Assembly (NCBI GenBank): GCA_963702595.1
Contig: CAVPDC010000013.1
Span: 248,001 to 312,000, forward strand
Direction of reading: 5' to 3'
Length of the DNA stretch: 64,000 bases
From: JALORV01 sp963702595
GTDB taxonomy: Bacteria; Pseudomonadota; Gammaproteobacteria; Burkholderiales; Burkholderiaceae_F
Both the position numbers and the translations under genes were made by a program. This document shows, piece by piece, positions 1 through 8,467 of the stretch (position 1 is the first letter of the stretch; every line of letters begins with the position of its first letter). The notes under the pieces were generated by a model. That model was not told the DNA's origin and searched no databases. It saw only the letters and a program-made list of their open reading frames with translations.

Positions 1-1
1 T

Positions 2-586
2 CCCGAGCCACTTAAGAACGGCCTCGTGGCACTCGCCGTTTTGGGTGTGGCCATCGTTCTCGAATCGGTCTCGTTGTGGGGCGCGATGCGCGAGATCCGC
101 AAGGTGCAAGGAGGCCGCTCGTTTCTGCGCTGGTTCCGCGAAACTCGCCAGTCCGAATTGATGGTGGTCGCGGGCGAAGACATTGCAGCGCTGGGCGGCC
201 TGGTGCTCGCCTTCATCGCGGTGCTGCTCGCGATGTGGACCGGCAACCCGCTGTTCGATTCGCTCGGCTCGATCGCCGTCGGCGTGCTGCTGGTGGTCGT
301 AGCAATCGCCATCATCATCGAAATCAAAGGAATGATCGTTGGAGAATCCGCCGAGCCGTCCCTGCGACGCGCGATTGAGGCCCACGTCGCCGCCCGGCCC
401 GAAGTCAAGCGAATCATCCGGTTGATCACGCTGCAATGGGGCGAACGTGTCGTCGTCGCCGCCAGAGCGGAGATGGCGCCGGCCTCCAGCGCAGACGAAC
501 TGATCGCCGCCATCAACCGCGTGGAAGCCTCGCTGCAGGAGGCATTCCCACAGGCGCACTGGGTGTTTTTCGAGCCGGATAGGTAA
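2..586 (+). CDS. Cation diffusion facilitator transporter, C-terminal part (5' end outside window)
   Basis: Open reading frame running in from the left edge; the true start lies upstream. The visible 194 residues begin in a loop with the family-typical sequence PEPLKN, followed by transmembrane segments (LVALAVLGVAIVLESVSL; a helix containing GEDIAALGGLVLAFIAVLLA; IAVGVLLVVVAIAIIIEIKG) and a cytoplasmic C-terminal domain with the GESAEPSLRRAIEAHV pattern seen in CDF proteins. The Asp in EDIAAL corresponds to the metal-site position of the family's penultimate helices. The likely role is export of divalent metal (Zn/Co/Fe type) by proton antiport at the inner membrane; the substrate cannot be read from this part. 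It is convergent with lolA, with a structured repeat between them. Confidence 0.8.
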   Translation, partial: PEPLKNGLVALAVLGVAIVLESVSLWGAMREIRKVQGGRSFLRWFRETRQSELMVVAGEDIAALGGLVLAFIAVLLAMWTGNPLFDSLGSIAVGVLLVVVAIAIIIEIKGMIVGESAEPSLRRAIEAHVAARPEVKRIIRLITLQWGERVVVAARAEMAPASSADELIAAINRVEASLQEAFPQAHWVFFEPDR

Positions 587-592
587 TCGCTC

Positions 593-948
593 CTCGTGTA
601 CGCGAGCCCTACGGGCGCGCACGTGCACTCGTCGCGGCACGCGCACTACGTGCACGCTCGACACTGCTTTATCGGCTGCGCTCCGGAGCGGCTGCGCGCT
701 CCGCCGAGGTACAAAGGCGGACACTCCACCCCGCGATAGACCGCGCAGTGCCAGGATCGCCTTTCCCTTCTCGCGTGGCGAGGAAGGTGCAGGGAGAAGT
801 GCCTCTCTCCTCCCTCGCGGAGGGAGGCCGGGTGGGAGTCGTGAAGTTAATCCTAGGCGGAGCGCGCGGCCGCTCCGGAGCGCAGCCGACTGATCAGTCC
901 TGAGCGATTCGAGTGCACGTGCGACCGCATAGCGGTCGCGTACACGAG
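593..948. repeat. Composite inverted-repeat element, full copy A
   Basis: This element fills the gap between two convergent genes. It has outer arms at 593-631 and 910-948 (ctcgtgtacgcg ... cgcacgtgcactcg and its complement) and inner arms at 672-707 and 856-889 (tcggctgcgctccggagcgg ... and its complement, one or two mismatches). An 81-bp core (722-802) recurs at 27407-27487 in reverse orientation with roughly 88% identity by eye. Each outer arm contains a small hairpin (GCCC/GGGC on the left, GCGACCGC/GCGGTCGC on the right), and a further stem lies near 810-828. No convincing reading frame is present. It could be a REP/MITE-like element or a bidirectional transcription end. Confidence 0.85.
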
Positions 949-957
949 AAGCGCCGA

Positions 958-1599
958 TTACTCGGTGAGGACGTCCGCCCCCTTCGGCGGCGTGAAACGG
1001 AAAGTGTCGGCGTCGAGCTTCGGATTGCGCTCGACCTTCGCGAAGGACAGCCGCGTAGTCTGTCCGAAGCTGTCAACAAGCAGCATCGCACCCGGCAGGC
1101 CGTCGCGGAAGCCGATCTCGATGCGCTCGAATGGGGTGTCCTTGGCGCGAGGCCGCGCCGAAATCCACTCGAGCCCGTCCCGCGCGCCGGCATCACTCAC
1201 TTCGAATTCGCGCTCGAAGTCGTTCGAGCCGAACAGGATCGATGCGGGGCTCGACGGCAGTGAGGTCTGCAGCTTGCGGACCGTGGCCTGGTTCAGGTCG
1301 CGATCAAAAATGGTGAGCCGCTGGCCGTCGGCGACGATCAGTTGCTCCCAAGGTCGTTCATAGGACCAACGAAATTTGCCCGGGCGCTGGAAGACGAAGC
1401 GGCCGCCCGACTCCTGGACCGTCGCGCCTGAGCCCCGCGAGACGCGCTGAGCGAATTCCCCGCGTGCGCTCGTGGTCTGGGTCAGGAAGCTGCGCAGCTG
1501 TTCGATCGCGGCCGCCTGCGCCTGCGCGGCAATGACCAAAGTCAGCAGGACGGCCGACTTCAGCAGACCCGTCACGAAGAGTTGCGTGCCGCTACGCAT
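958..1599 (-). CDS. lolA: Outer-membrane lipoprotein carrier protein LolA
   Basis: Periplasmic chaperone that takes lipoproteins released by LolCDE and passes them to LolB at the outer membrane. The 213-residue product has an N-terminal signal peptide (hydrophobic LLKSAVLLTLVIAAQAQA), followed by the LolA fold: SARGEFAQRV, then GGRFVFQRPGKFRWSYERP, the RPGKFRW block being the most typical family signature, and a C-terminal FRFTPPKGADVL. Length matches the family. Its start overlaps the end of ftsK by 8 bp, so the two are co-transcribed in the order ftsK-lolA, an order found in many proteobacteria. Confidence 0.95.
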   Translation of the reverse strand: MRSGTQLFVTGLLKSAVLLTLVIAAQAQAAAIEQLRSFLTQTTSARGEFAQRVSRGSGATVQESGGRFVFQRPGKFRWSYERPWEQLIVADGQRLTIFDRDLNQATVRKLQTSLPSSPASILFGSNDFEREFEVSDAGARDGLEWISARPRAKDTPFERIEIGFRDGLPGAMLLVDSFGQTTRLSFAKVERNPKLDADTFRFTPPKGADVLTE

Positions 1600-3934
1600 C
1601 GCGCGACGGCACCAGGATCTCGCGGTTGCCGTTGCTCTGCATCGCCGACACGAGGCCCGCCCGTTCCATGTCTTCCAATAGTCTCGCGGCGCGGTTGTAA
1701 CCGATGCGAAGGTGGCGCTGCACCAGCGAAATCGACGCGCGCCGATTCTTCACGACGATCTCGACGGCCTGGTCGTACAGCGGGTCGGCCTCGCCACCCG
1801 GCGCACCGCCGCCGCTCTCGTCGCCCTCGGCCGAAGGCGCGTCGAGCACACTCTCAACATACTGCGGCGCGCCGCGCTTGCGCAACGACTCCACCACGCG
1901 ATGCACCTCGGCATCGGCAACGAACGCGCCGTGCACGCGGTTCGGCAGGCCCGTGCCGGGCGCGAGGTAAAGCATGTCGCCTTGGCCCAGCAGCGATTCG
2001 GCCCCCATCTGGTCGAGGATCGTGCGCGAGTCAACGCGACTCGAAACCTGGTACGACATCCGCGCCGGGATATTCGCCTTGATCAGCCCGGTGATGACGT
2101 CGACCGACGGGCGCTGGGTGGCGAGGATCAGGTGCATGCCCGAAGCACGGGCCTTCTGCGCGATGCGGGCGATCAGTTCCTCGACCTTCTTGCCGGTGAC
2201 CATCATCAGGTCGGCGAGCTCGTCGATGACGACGACGATCATCGGCAGCGGCTCCAGCGGTTCGGCATCATCGGGCGTCAGCGAGAATGGATTCTTCAGG
2301 ATCTCGCCCTTGGCGCGTGCATCGGCCAGCTTCTGGTTGTAGCCGCTGAGGCTGCGCACGCCGAGCTTGCTCAGCAGCCGGTAGCGCTTGTCCATCTCGG
2401 CCACACACCACTGCAGTGCGTTGCCGGCCTCGCGCATGTCGGTCACGACCGGACACAGCAGGTGCGGAATGCCCTCGTAGACCGAAAGCTCGAGCATCTT
2501 CGGGTCGACCAGGATCAGCCGCACCTGCGACGGGTCGGCCTTGTACAGGATCGAAAGGATCATCGCGTTGATGCCGACCGACTTGCCGGAGCCGGTCGTG
2601 CCGGCCACCAGCAGGTGCGGCATGCGCGCGAGATCGACGACGACGGCCTTGCCGGCGATGTCCTTGCCCAGGCCCAGCGTGACCAGCGAAGCGCTTTCGT
2701 TGTAAACGGCCGAGCCGAGGATTTCCGAGAGCCTCACGACCTGCCGCCGCGGATTCGGCAGCTCCAGCCCCATCAGATTCTTGCCGGGAATCGTCTCGAC
2801 CACGCGCACCGAGACCAGCGATAGCGAGCGCGCCAAGTCTTTGGCAAGGTTGACGATCTGGCTGCCCTTGACGCCAATCGCCGGTTCGATCTCGTAGCGC
2901 GTGATTACGGGTCCCGGGTAGGCCGCCACCACCTGCGCCTCGACGTTGAAGTCGCGCAGCTTCTTCTCGATCAGACGCGAGGTGAACTCCAGTGTTTCGG
3001 TCGAAACGCTCTCGATGGCTGGCGGCGGCTCGTCGAGCAGGTCGAGCGCCGGCAGGCGCGCGTCGGCCATTTCGGCGAACAGCGGAACCTGTTTCTCCTT
3101 CTGCTTGCGCTCCGATGGCTTGACATGCGCCGGCGGCCGTTCGATGTGCACTGGGGACGCGTCCTCGATGCGCTCACGTTCTTCCGCAAGCGCCGCCTCG
3201 CGAACCTTGGTCGCAGCCTCACCGATGGCACGGTCCTCGGCCTCCTCGCGCCGTTGCTCGGCGCGCCGCGAGAAGCCCTCGATGAAGGTCCCGACCCGCT
3301 CGGCAACGCTAAGCCACGAAAAGTCCAGGAACAAGGACAGGCCGATCGCAATGGCGACCAGGAAGATCACGCTGGCGCCGGTAAAGCCCACGCCGCTCTG
3401 GACCAGCGGCGCGATCGTGTTGCCGACAATCCCGCCCGGGAGCCCCGGCAGTGCCGCCTTCAGGTTGTACAGGCGCAGCGCCTCGAGTCCGGTCGCGCCC
3501 GCCAGCAGCAGGCCGAAGCCGAGCCCGTGCGCCCAGGCCGGCAGGTCGTCGGCCAGCGGATCTGCCCCAGCCGCGGCCCGGTGCAAGCGACGGAAGGCGC
3601 GCGCGACCGTGACAGCCAGCCCAAGCGCGACCAGGTAAGCGGAAATGCCGAACACGAGCAGCACGACGTCGGCAACCCAGGCGCCGAGCCGCCCGCCAAG
3701 GTTCTGGATTGGACCGGTAGCGACGGCATGGGTAAAGCCCGGGTCCTCGCGCGAGTACGTCAGCAGGACAACCAGCAGCGCGGCCGCCAGCGCGGCGCCA
3801 GCGATCCAGCGGGCTTCAGCCAGCAGGCGCGAGAGCCGCGAAGATTCGATAGTCGCCGATGGCTGCCGGCTCCGGATCCAGGCGCCGTCGGAGACGGCGC
3901 CGGATACACGGGCAGTGTTGGGACGCGAGGACAT
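1592..3934 (-). CDS. ftsK: DNA translocase FtsK
   Basis: Septal DNA pump that moves chromosome termini apart and activates XerCD at dif. The protein has 780 residues. An N-terminal membrane part with about four helices (residues ~40-210) is followed by a fairly short charged linker (RAEQRREEAEDRAIGEA ...), then the alpha/beta motor with Walker A GTTGSGKS near residue 443 and Walker B MIVVVIDELADLM, and the C-terminal gamma winged helix (DPLYDQAVEIVVKNRRASIS ...) that reads KOPS sites. The linker is much shorter than that of E. coli FtsK (1329 residues), as in many betaproteobacterial homologues. It is followed by lolA with an 8-bp overlap. Confidence 0.95.
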   Translation of the reverse strand: MSSRPNTARVSGAVSDGAWIRSRQPSATIESSRLSRLLAEARWIAGAALAAALLVVLLTYSREDPGFTHAVATGPIQNLGGRLGAWVADVVLLVFGISAYLVALGLAVTVARAFRRLHRAAAGADPLADDLPAWAHGLGFGLLLAGATGLEALRLYNLKAALPGLPGGIVGNTIAPLVQSGVGFTGASVIFLVAIAIGLSLFLDFSWLSVAERVGTFIEGFSRRAEQRREEAEDRAIGEAATKVREAALAEERERIEDASPVHIERPPAHVKPSERKQKEKQVPLFAEMADARLPALDLLDEPPPAIESVSTETLEFTSRLIEKKLRDFNVEAQVVAAYPGPVITRYEIEPAIGVKGSQIVNLAKDLARSLSLVSVRVVETIPGKNLMGLELPNPRRQVVRLSEILGSAVYNESASLVTLGLGKDIAGKAVVVDLARMPHLLVAGTTGSGKSVGINAMILSILYKADPSQVRLILVDPKMLELSVYEGIPHLLCPVVTDMREAGNALQWCVAEMDKRYRLLSKLGVRSLSGYNQKLADARAKGEILKNPFSLTPDDAEPLEPLPMIVVVIDELADLMMVTGKKVEELIARIAQKARASGMHLILATQRPSVDVITGLIKANIPARMSYQVSSRVDSRTILDQMGAESLLGQGDMLYLAPGTGLPNRVHGAFVADAEVHRVVESLRKRGAPQYVESVLDAPSAEGDESGGGAPGGEADPLYDQAVEIVVKNRRASISLVQRHLRIGYNRAARLLEDMERAGLVSAMQSNGNREILVPSRDA

Positions 3935-4103
3935 GTGCCGCGATTATAGGAGTGCGCCATCCCCACTTTCGCGCACAGCACCCGCCGGGCACCCCGGATT
4001 TGGGTCCGATTTCGTCGCTTTGACGGCGACTTGGCGCCGTCGGACCCCTGCTTCGTCGCGCGGGATTGCGGCCCGGGCTTACGGCTTGCAGAATCCCGTT
4101 GCA

Positions 4104-5246
4104 ATGGCCTCAGTGATTGCCCTCCCTGCCCTGGGCTCCAGCCCACGCGAGCGCTCGCCAGCCAGAGAGGCGTTTGCGCGCGTGTTCAATCTGCGCAATG
4201 TCGCGGCGTTGTTCTATTTCTGCCTGCTGCTGCTCGCCGGCCGCTTCGTAATCTGGCTCAGTTACGAGCCGATCGAAAGCTGGACCTTCGACCTCGTGCG
4301 CGGTGTGCGCCAGACGATGATCAGTGCCATCCTGCTGCTGCTAGCGATCGCCTGCGTAGAAGCGTTCGTCAGTGCGCGCCGCCTCGGCTCGCGCTCCGCC
4401 CTCGCGCTCGGTGTCATCGTTTCGCTCTTCGCCGCCGCCATCGCCGTTCCGATCCGGGTATGGGTCGTCGGCAGTCCGCTGGCTTCGAGCATCGCCAAGG
4501 AGCCGGGCTATTTCGTCCAAGTCTGGGCGCTGTGGGCCGCCGTCGGCGGCTTCGGCTACTGGTTGTTTCACACGATCCGCACCGATGAAGCGGCGCGCTC
4601 GCAGCTGGCCGATGCCGAGTGCCGTCGCGAGGGCCTGCAGGCGCAGATGGTCGAGGCTCACCTGTGTGCGCTGCAGGCACAGATCGAGCCGCACTTCCTG
4701 TTCAATACGCTCGCCAACGTAAAGCGGCTCTACGAAACGGCGCCGGCCCGCGGGCGCGAGATGCTGTCGAGCCTGATCAACTACCTGCGCGCAGCGCTGC
4801 CGTCGATGCGCGAGCCGGGCTCGACGCTGCAGCGGGAGATCGAACTCGTGCGCTCGTTCCTGACGATCCTGCAGATGCGCATGGGCGATCGACTCACTTT
4901 CGCCATCGAGGCTCCCGGCGGGCTGGCTGCCGCGCGGGTGCCGCCAATGGTGCTGCCGACGCTGGTCGAAAACGCCATCAAGCATGGGCTCTCACCGCTG
5001 CCCGAGGGCGGGCATATCGACATTCGCGCGCGCCCCGACGGACGCGAGCACTTCCTGATCGAGATCGCCGACAACGGCGCGGGATTTTCGTCCAGCGGCG
5101 GCAGTGGCGTGGGACTCGCCAATACGCGTTCGCGGTTGGCCGCGCTGTACGGCACCGAAGCGTCGCTGTCGCTCGCTATGGGCACGCCGCGCGGCGTCGT
5201 CGCGACCGTCAGACTTCCGGTCCAACTGCAAGGACAGCCCGCATGA
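4104..5246 (+). CDS. LytS/AlgZ-type sensor histidine kinase
   Basis: 380-residue membrane kinase of the His_kinase (PF06580) plus HATPase_c type. About four transmembrane helices (residues ~33-160) precede the dimerisation/phosphoacceptor motif EPHFLFNTL, with His at residue 197 (codon 4692-4694). The ATP site is intact: N box LVENAIKHG, G1 IADNGAGF, G2 GVGLANTRSRLAALYG. I chose the ATG at 4104 because it directly precedes the first conserved hydrophobic region; the frame is open further upstream but lies over the ftsK promoter. The stop overlaps the next gene by ATGA. The expected partner is the LytTR regulator at 6388. The stimulus is unknown. Confidence 0.88.
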   Translation: MASVIALPALGSSPRERSPAREAFARVFNLRNVAALFYFCLLLLAGRFVIWLSYEPIESWTFDLVRGVRQTMISAILLLLAIACVEAFVSARRLGSRSALALGVIVSLFAAAIAVPIRVWVVGSPLASSIAKEPGYFVQVWALWAAVGGFGYWLFHTIRTDEAARSQLADAECRREGLQAQMVEAHLCALQAQIEPHFLFNTLANVKRLYETAPARGREMLSSLINYLRAALPSMREPGSTLQREIELVRSFLTILQMRMGDRLTFAIEAPGGLAAARVPPMVLPTLVENAIKHGLSPLPEGGHIDIRARPDGREHFLIEIADNGAGFSSSGGSGVGLANTRSRLAALYGTEASLSLAMGTPRGVVATVRLPVQLQGQPA

Positions 5247-6391
5247 GTGCCGTTCTTCCCCAGTCCGCCACTCTAGACAGCGCGCCGCGCGGCCTGCCGC
5301 GCTGGCTCCACGCCTGGTCAGGGATGGGCACGCGTCACCTGGTCGCCTGGCTGCTTGCCAGCGCGCTGATGTCCGTCGTCGACTTCACGGCAATGATCGA
5401 CAAGCTGGGCAAACCGGGCGTTTCGCTGATGATGGCGTTCGACCTGTCGACTTCGCTGATCCTGTTCGGCACCACGCTGCTGGCCTGGGTCGCCGCCACC
5501 GACGGTGCCCCAATCAGCGGCCGCGCCCGCAACGTCCGGGTGGCCTGGGCCATCGTCATCGGTGCGGTGGCCGCCGCTTGCATCGCGGTGCCGCTGATGC
5601 GGGCGCTGGAGATCGACAAGCTATGGTGGGAAATGTCGGGCAAGGTCAAGCCACAGCCAGCCATGTCACTCGTGTTGATCGGCAATGCGATCCAGTTCGT
5701 TGCGTGGTCGGCGCTGTTCGTGGCCGCGGCGGAGGTGATACGGCGTCGTACCCTCACGAACGAAGCCATCCGCGTGACGCAGCGAGAGCAGGCTACGTTG
5801 GCCCGCGATGTACTGGAGTCACGCCTGGCAGCGATGCAGGCGCAGGTCGAGCCGCAGTTCCTGTTCGACACGCTGGTGGACATCGAGCGCCTGTATCAGA
5901 AGGACACGGCCGGCGCCGCCGACAACCTCGACCGGCTCATTACGTATCTGCGCGTAGCCTTGCCACGGCTGCGCGAGTCCGGTTCGACGATGGCCGCCGA
6001 GATCGAACTGGTCGAGGCCTACCTCGATGTCGTGAGTTCGACACGCAACGGCTCGCCGACCTTGACGGTCTCGCTGGCCGACGACTGCCGCGAAGCGCGC
6101 TTCTACCCGATGTTGCTGTTGCCGCTCGTGCAGCGCGCCGTGCGGGAGCGCGCTGACGACGTGCCATCGAGCATCCGCATTGCGGTACAGCGTGCGGGAG
6201 ACGATGTCGCGATCGTCCTGCGCGTGGCGGCGCCAGGCGGGTGCGCCGAGGACCGTGAAATCGTCCGCGTGCGCGAGCGGCTCGCCGGCCTCTACGGCGC
6301 CCGAGCGTCACTGGACTGCGTCGAACTGCAGGGGAATACGACACAACTCACGATGCGGATTCCGGCCGACATCGCGTCCAGCGGTCGATGA
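5243..6391 (+). CDS. LytS-like pseudokinase (no phosphoacceptor, degenerate ATP site)
   Basis: 382 residues with the same architecture as the upstream kinase: about four membrane helices followed by a His_kinase-like helix pair. The central motif reads EPQFLFDTL, so the phosphoacceptor His is Gln205 (codon 5855-5857). The ATP-binding boxes are also lost: the N-box position reads LVQRAVRERA, no DNGAG exists (VAAPGGCAED instead), and the G2 equivalent is VRVRERLAGLYG. The surrounding fold residues (ITYLRVALPRLRESGSTM, AEIELVEAYLDVV) are conserved, so the gene is under selection as a non-catalytic protein. ATGA overlaps on both sides place it in one operon with the active kinase and the regulator. 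I infer a role as heterodimer partner, sensor or inhibitor of the active kinase. Confidence 0.85.
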   Translation: MSAVLPQSATLDSAPRGLPRWLHAWSGMGTRHLVAWLLASALMSVVDFTAMIDKLGKPGVSLMMAFDLSTSLILFGTTLLAWVAATDGAPISGRARNVRVAWAIVIGAVAAACIAVPLMRALEIDKLWWEMSGKVKPQPAMSLVLIGNAIQFVAWSALFVAAAEVIRRRTLTNEAIRVTQREQATLARDVLESRLAAMQAQVEPQFLFDTLVDIERLYQKDTAGAADNLDRLITYLRVALPRLRESGSTMAAEIELVEAYLDVVSSTRNGSPTLTVSLADDCREARFYPMLLLPLVQRAVRERADDVPSSIRIAVQRAGDDVAIVLRVAAPGGCAEDREIVRVRERLAGLYGARASLDCVELQGNTTQLTMRIPADIASSGR

Positions 6392-7149
6392 GCGGCCCGA
6401 CTGCCATCGTCGCCGAAGACGAAGCGACGCTGCGGCACCAGCTCGTCGAGCAACTCGGCCAGCTCTGGCCCGAGTTGCAGATCATCGGAGAAGCGGTTGA
6501 CGGCGTGCAGGCGCTGCGACTGCTCGACGAACTGCAGCCTGACGTCCTGTTCCTCGACATCCAGATGCCCGGCGCCACCGGCCTGGAAGTCGCGCGCCAG
6601 GCCAACGGGCGCTGCCACGTCGTGTTCGTCACCGCTTACGATCAACACGCGGTGGCGGCGTTCGACCAGGGCGCGGTCGACTACGTGCTCAAGCCGGTCT
6701 CGGCGGCGCGCCTTTTCACCGCGGTCAGTCGCCTGAAGCAGCGGCTCGGATCGCCCCCGGCCCGCATCGACGCGGCGCTAGGCCCGCTGGCTGCGTCGCC
6801 CGCGGCCGCCGGCGGCACCAAGCAGCCGCTGCGCTGGATCAATGCCTCCGTCGGCCAGAACCTGAAGCTCATCACCGTCGACGAGATCACCTACTTCCAG
6901 GCCGACAACAAGTACACGCGGGTCGTCACGGCCGAGGGCGAGGCGCTGATCCGCAAGCCGCTGAAGGAGCTGGTCGAAGAACTGGATCCGGTCCAGTTCT
7001 GGCAGATCCATCGCTCCACGCTCGTCAACGCGACTGCCATCGCCGGCGTCACGCGCGACTTCCGCGGCCGCATGTTAGTCAAGCTGAAGGAACGCCCCGA
7101 AACACTGCTGGTTTCCGACACCTATACGCATCTGTTTAGGCAGATGTAA
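6388..7149 (+). CDS. LytTR-family response regulator (AlgR/LytR type)
   Basis: 253-residue regulator. The receiver domain (residues 1-~118) has acidic residues E10/D11, phosphoacceptor Asp57 (LFLDIQMPG), Thr82 (FVTAYD) and Lys102 (YVLKPV). An Ala/Pro-rich linker leads to a LytTR DNA-binding domain (residues ~148-250: EITYFQADNKYTRV ... FWQIHRSTLVNATAI). It starts inside the stop of the pseudokinase (ATGA), so it is the output of the kinase-pseudokinase operon. LytTR proteins bind direct repeats in target promoters; the targets are not evident here. Confidence 0.92.
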   Translation: MSGPTAIVAEDEATLRHQLVEQLGQLWPELQIIGEAVDGVQALRLLDELQPDVLFLDIQMPGATGLEVARQANGRCHVVFVTAYDQHAVAAFDQGAVDYVLKPVSAARLFTAVSRLKQRLGSPPARIDAALGPLAASPAAAGGTKQPLRWINASVGQNLKLITVDEITYFQADNKYTRVVTAEGEALIRKPLKELVEELDPVQFWQIHRSTLVNATAIAGVTRDFRGRMLVKLKERPETLLVSDTYTHLFRQM

Positions 7150-7160
7150 TAGCGGCGCCG

Positions 7161-7330
7161 CTCACGTACGCGACACGCTGCGCGCTTCCGCGCGTGGGCT
7201 CGCGGCGGATGCGGCTGCGAACAGCGCAGCCGCCCAACACTGTCTTGTCGGCTGCGCTTCGGAGCGGCCGGGCGCTCCGCCGATTGATGACGGCACGGCT
7301 CCCACCCTGCCCTCCTGCCACGCGGGAGGG
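7161..7330. repeat. Composite inverted-repeat element, half copy C
   Basis: Starts 12 bp after the regulator's stop with a diverged outer arm (ctcacgtacgcg at 7161), an arm hairpin, and the complete inner arm at 7248-7283 (tcggctgcgcttcggagcgg ...). A short stretch resembling the core-side hairpin of copy B (ccctcc ... gggaggg, about 7308-7328) follows. The matching right-hand inner and outer arms are absent before trxB begins. It resembles a decayed or truncated copy lying between two same-strand genes. The right boundary is approximate. The rest of 7331-7456 holds only the trxB leader. Confidence 0.7.
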
Positions 7331-7456
7331 TATCCGTACCTCGTCCGACGACATCAGCTGCGTGCGGGACGGGAAACGCGATCCAATTCGGACTATCGGT
7401 TGAGTGTTCGCCACACCACCCCCACCTATAATCCTCGGACTTTTCCGGGGAAGAAC

Positions 7457-8446
7457 ATGGCAGTCACCAAACACGCACGCGTGCTGATCCTGGGTTCGGG
7501 GCCGGCGGGGTACACCGCCGCGGTGTATGCGGCGCGGGCCAACCTCAAGCCGGTGCTGATCACGGGGCTGGCGCAGGGCGGTCAGCTGATGACGACGACC
7601 GACGTCGACAACTGGCCGGCCGACGCCCACGGCGTGCAGGGCCCAGACCTGATGGCGCGATTCCTTGCGCATGCCGAGCGCTTCAACACGGAAATCGTGT
7701 TCGACCAGATCCACACGGCGAAACTCAACGAGCGGCCGCTGCGGCTCATCGGTGACAGCGCTGAATACACCTGCGATGCGCTGGTCATCGCCACCGGCGC
7801 CAGCGCGATGTACCTCGGCCTGCCGTCCGAGCAGGCGTTTATGGGCAAGGGCGTGTCGGGCTGCGCGACCTGCGATGGGTTCTTCTACAAGAACCAGGAC
7901 GTGGCGGTCGTCGGCGGCGGCAATACCGCCGTGGAGGAAGCACTTTACCTCTCCAACATCGCGAAGAAGGTCACGCTGGTTCACCGCCGCGACAAGTTCC
8001 GCGCCGAACCGATCATGATCGACCACCTGATGGAAAAGGTGAAGGAAGGCAAGATCGAGCTCCAGCTTCACAGCGTGCTCGACGAGGTCCTCGGCGACGA
8101 ATCCGGCGTCAACGCGGCCCGCATCAAGAACGTGCAGACTGGCTCGTCGCAGGATCTCGCGCTGCAGGGCGTCTTCATCGCAATCGGTCACCGGCCCAAT
8201 ACCGAACTCTTTGTCGGCCAGCTCGAAATGGCCAACGGCTACATCATCACCAAAGGCGGACTCAACGGGATGGCGACGGCCACGAGCGTGCCAGGAGTCT
8301 TCGCAGCGGGCGATGTTCAGGACCACGTCTACCGGCAGGCGATCACCAGCGCCGGCACGGGTTGCATGGCCGCACTCGATGCGCAGCGCTATCTCGAGAA
8401 CCAGCAGCCGGCTGCGGCTCCGGCCGAGAAAGCCGTCACGGCCTGA
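7457..8446 (+). CDS. trxB: Thioredoxin reductase (NADPH)
   Basis: Cytoplasmic FAD enzyme that reduces thioredoxin with NADPH. The 329-residue product shows the FAD dinucleotide fold (ILGSGPAGYTAAVYAARANL), redox-active Cys136-Ala-Thr-Cys139 (SGCATCDGF), the NADPH fold (VVGGGNTAVEEALYLSN ... HRRDKFRAE) and a C-terminal FAD motif (GVFAAGDVQD). The ATG at 7457 is preceded by ggggaag at good spacing and by the family-typical short N-terminus; the frame is open 19 codons further upstream without support. The Smr gene follows 21 bp later. Confidence 0.96.
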   Translation: MAVTKHARVLILGSGPAGYTAAVYAARANLKPVLITGLAQGGQLMTTTDVDNWPADAHGVQGPDLMARFLAHAERFNTEIVFDQIHTAKLNERPLRLIGDSAEYTCDALVIATGASAMYLGLPSEQAFMGKGVSGCATCDGFFYKNQDVAVVGGGNTAVEEALYLSNIAKKVTLVHRRDKFRAEPIMIDHLMEKVKEGKIELQLHSVLDEVLGDESGVNAARIKNVQTGSSQDLALQGVFIAIGHRPNTELFVGQLEMANGYIITKGGLNGMATATSVPGVFAAGDVQDHVYRQAITSAGTGCMAALDAQRYLENQQPAAAPAEKAVTA

Positions 8447-8467
8447 GTCTCCGCGCGGAGACCGGGC

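Noticed and set aside
593..948. Repeat copy A as an insertion sequence
   Set aside because: It has terminal inverted repeats but no transposase frame and no visible target duplication; at 356 bp it can only be a non-autonomous or structural element.
1712..2824. Long + strand reading frame opposite ftsK
   Set aside because: High-GC antisense shadow: the minus frame has full FtsK similarity, and the + frame has no recognisable domain or ribosome site.
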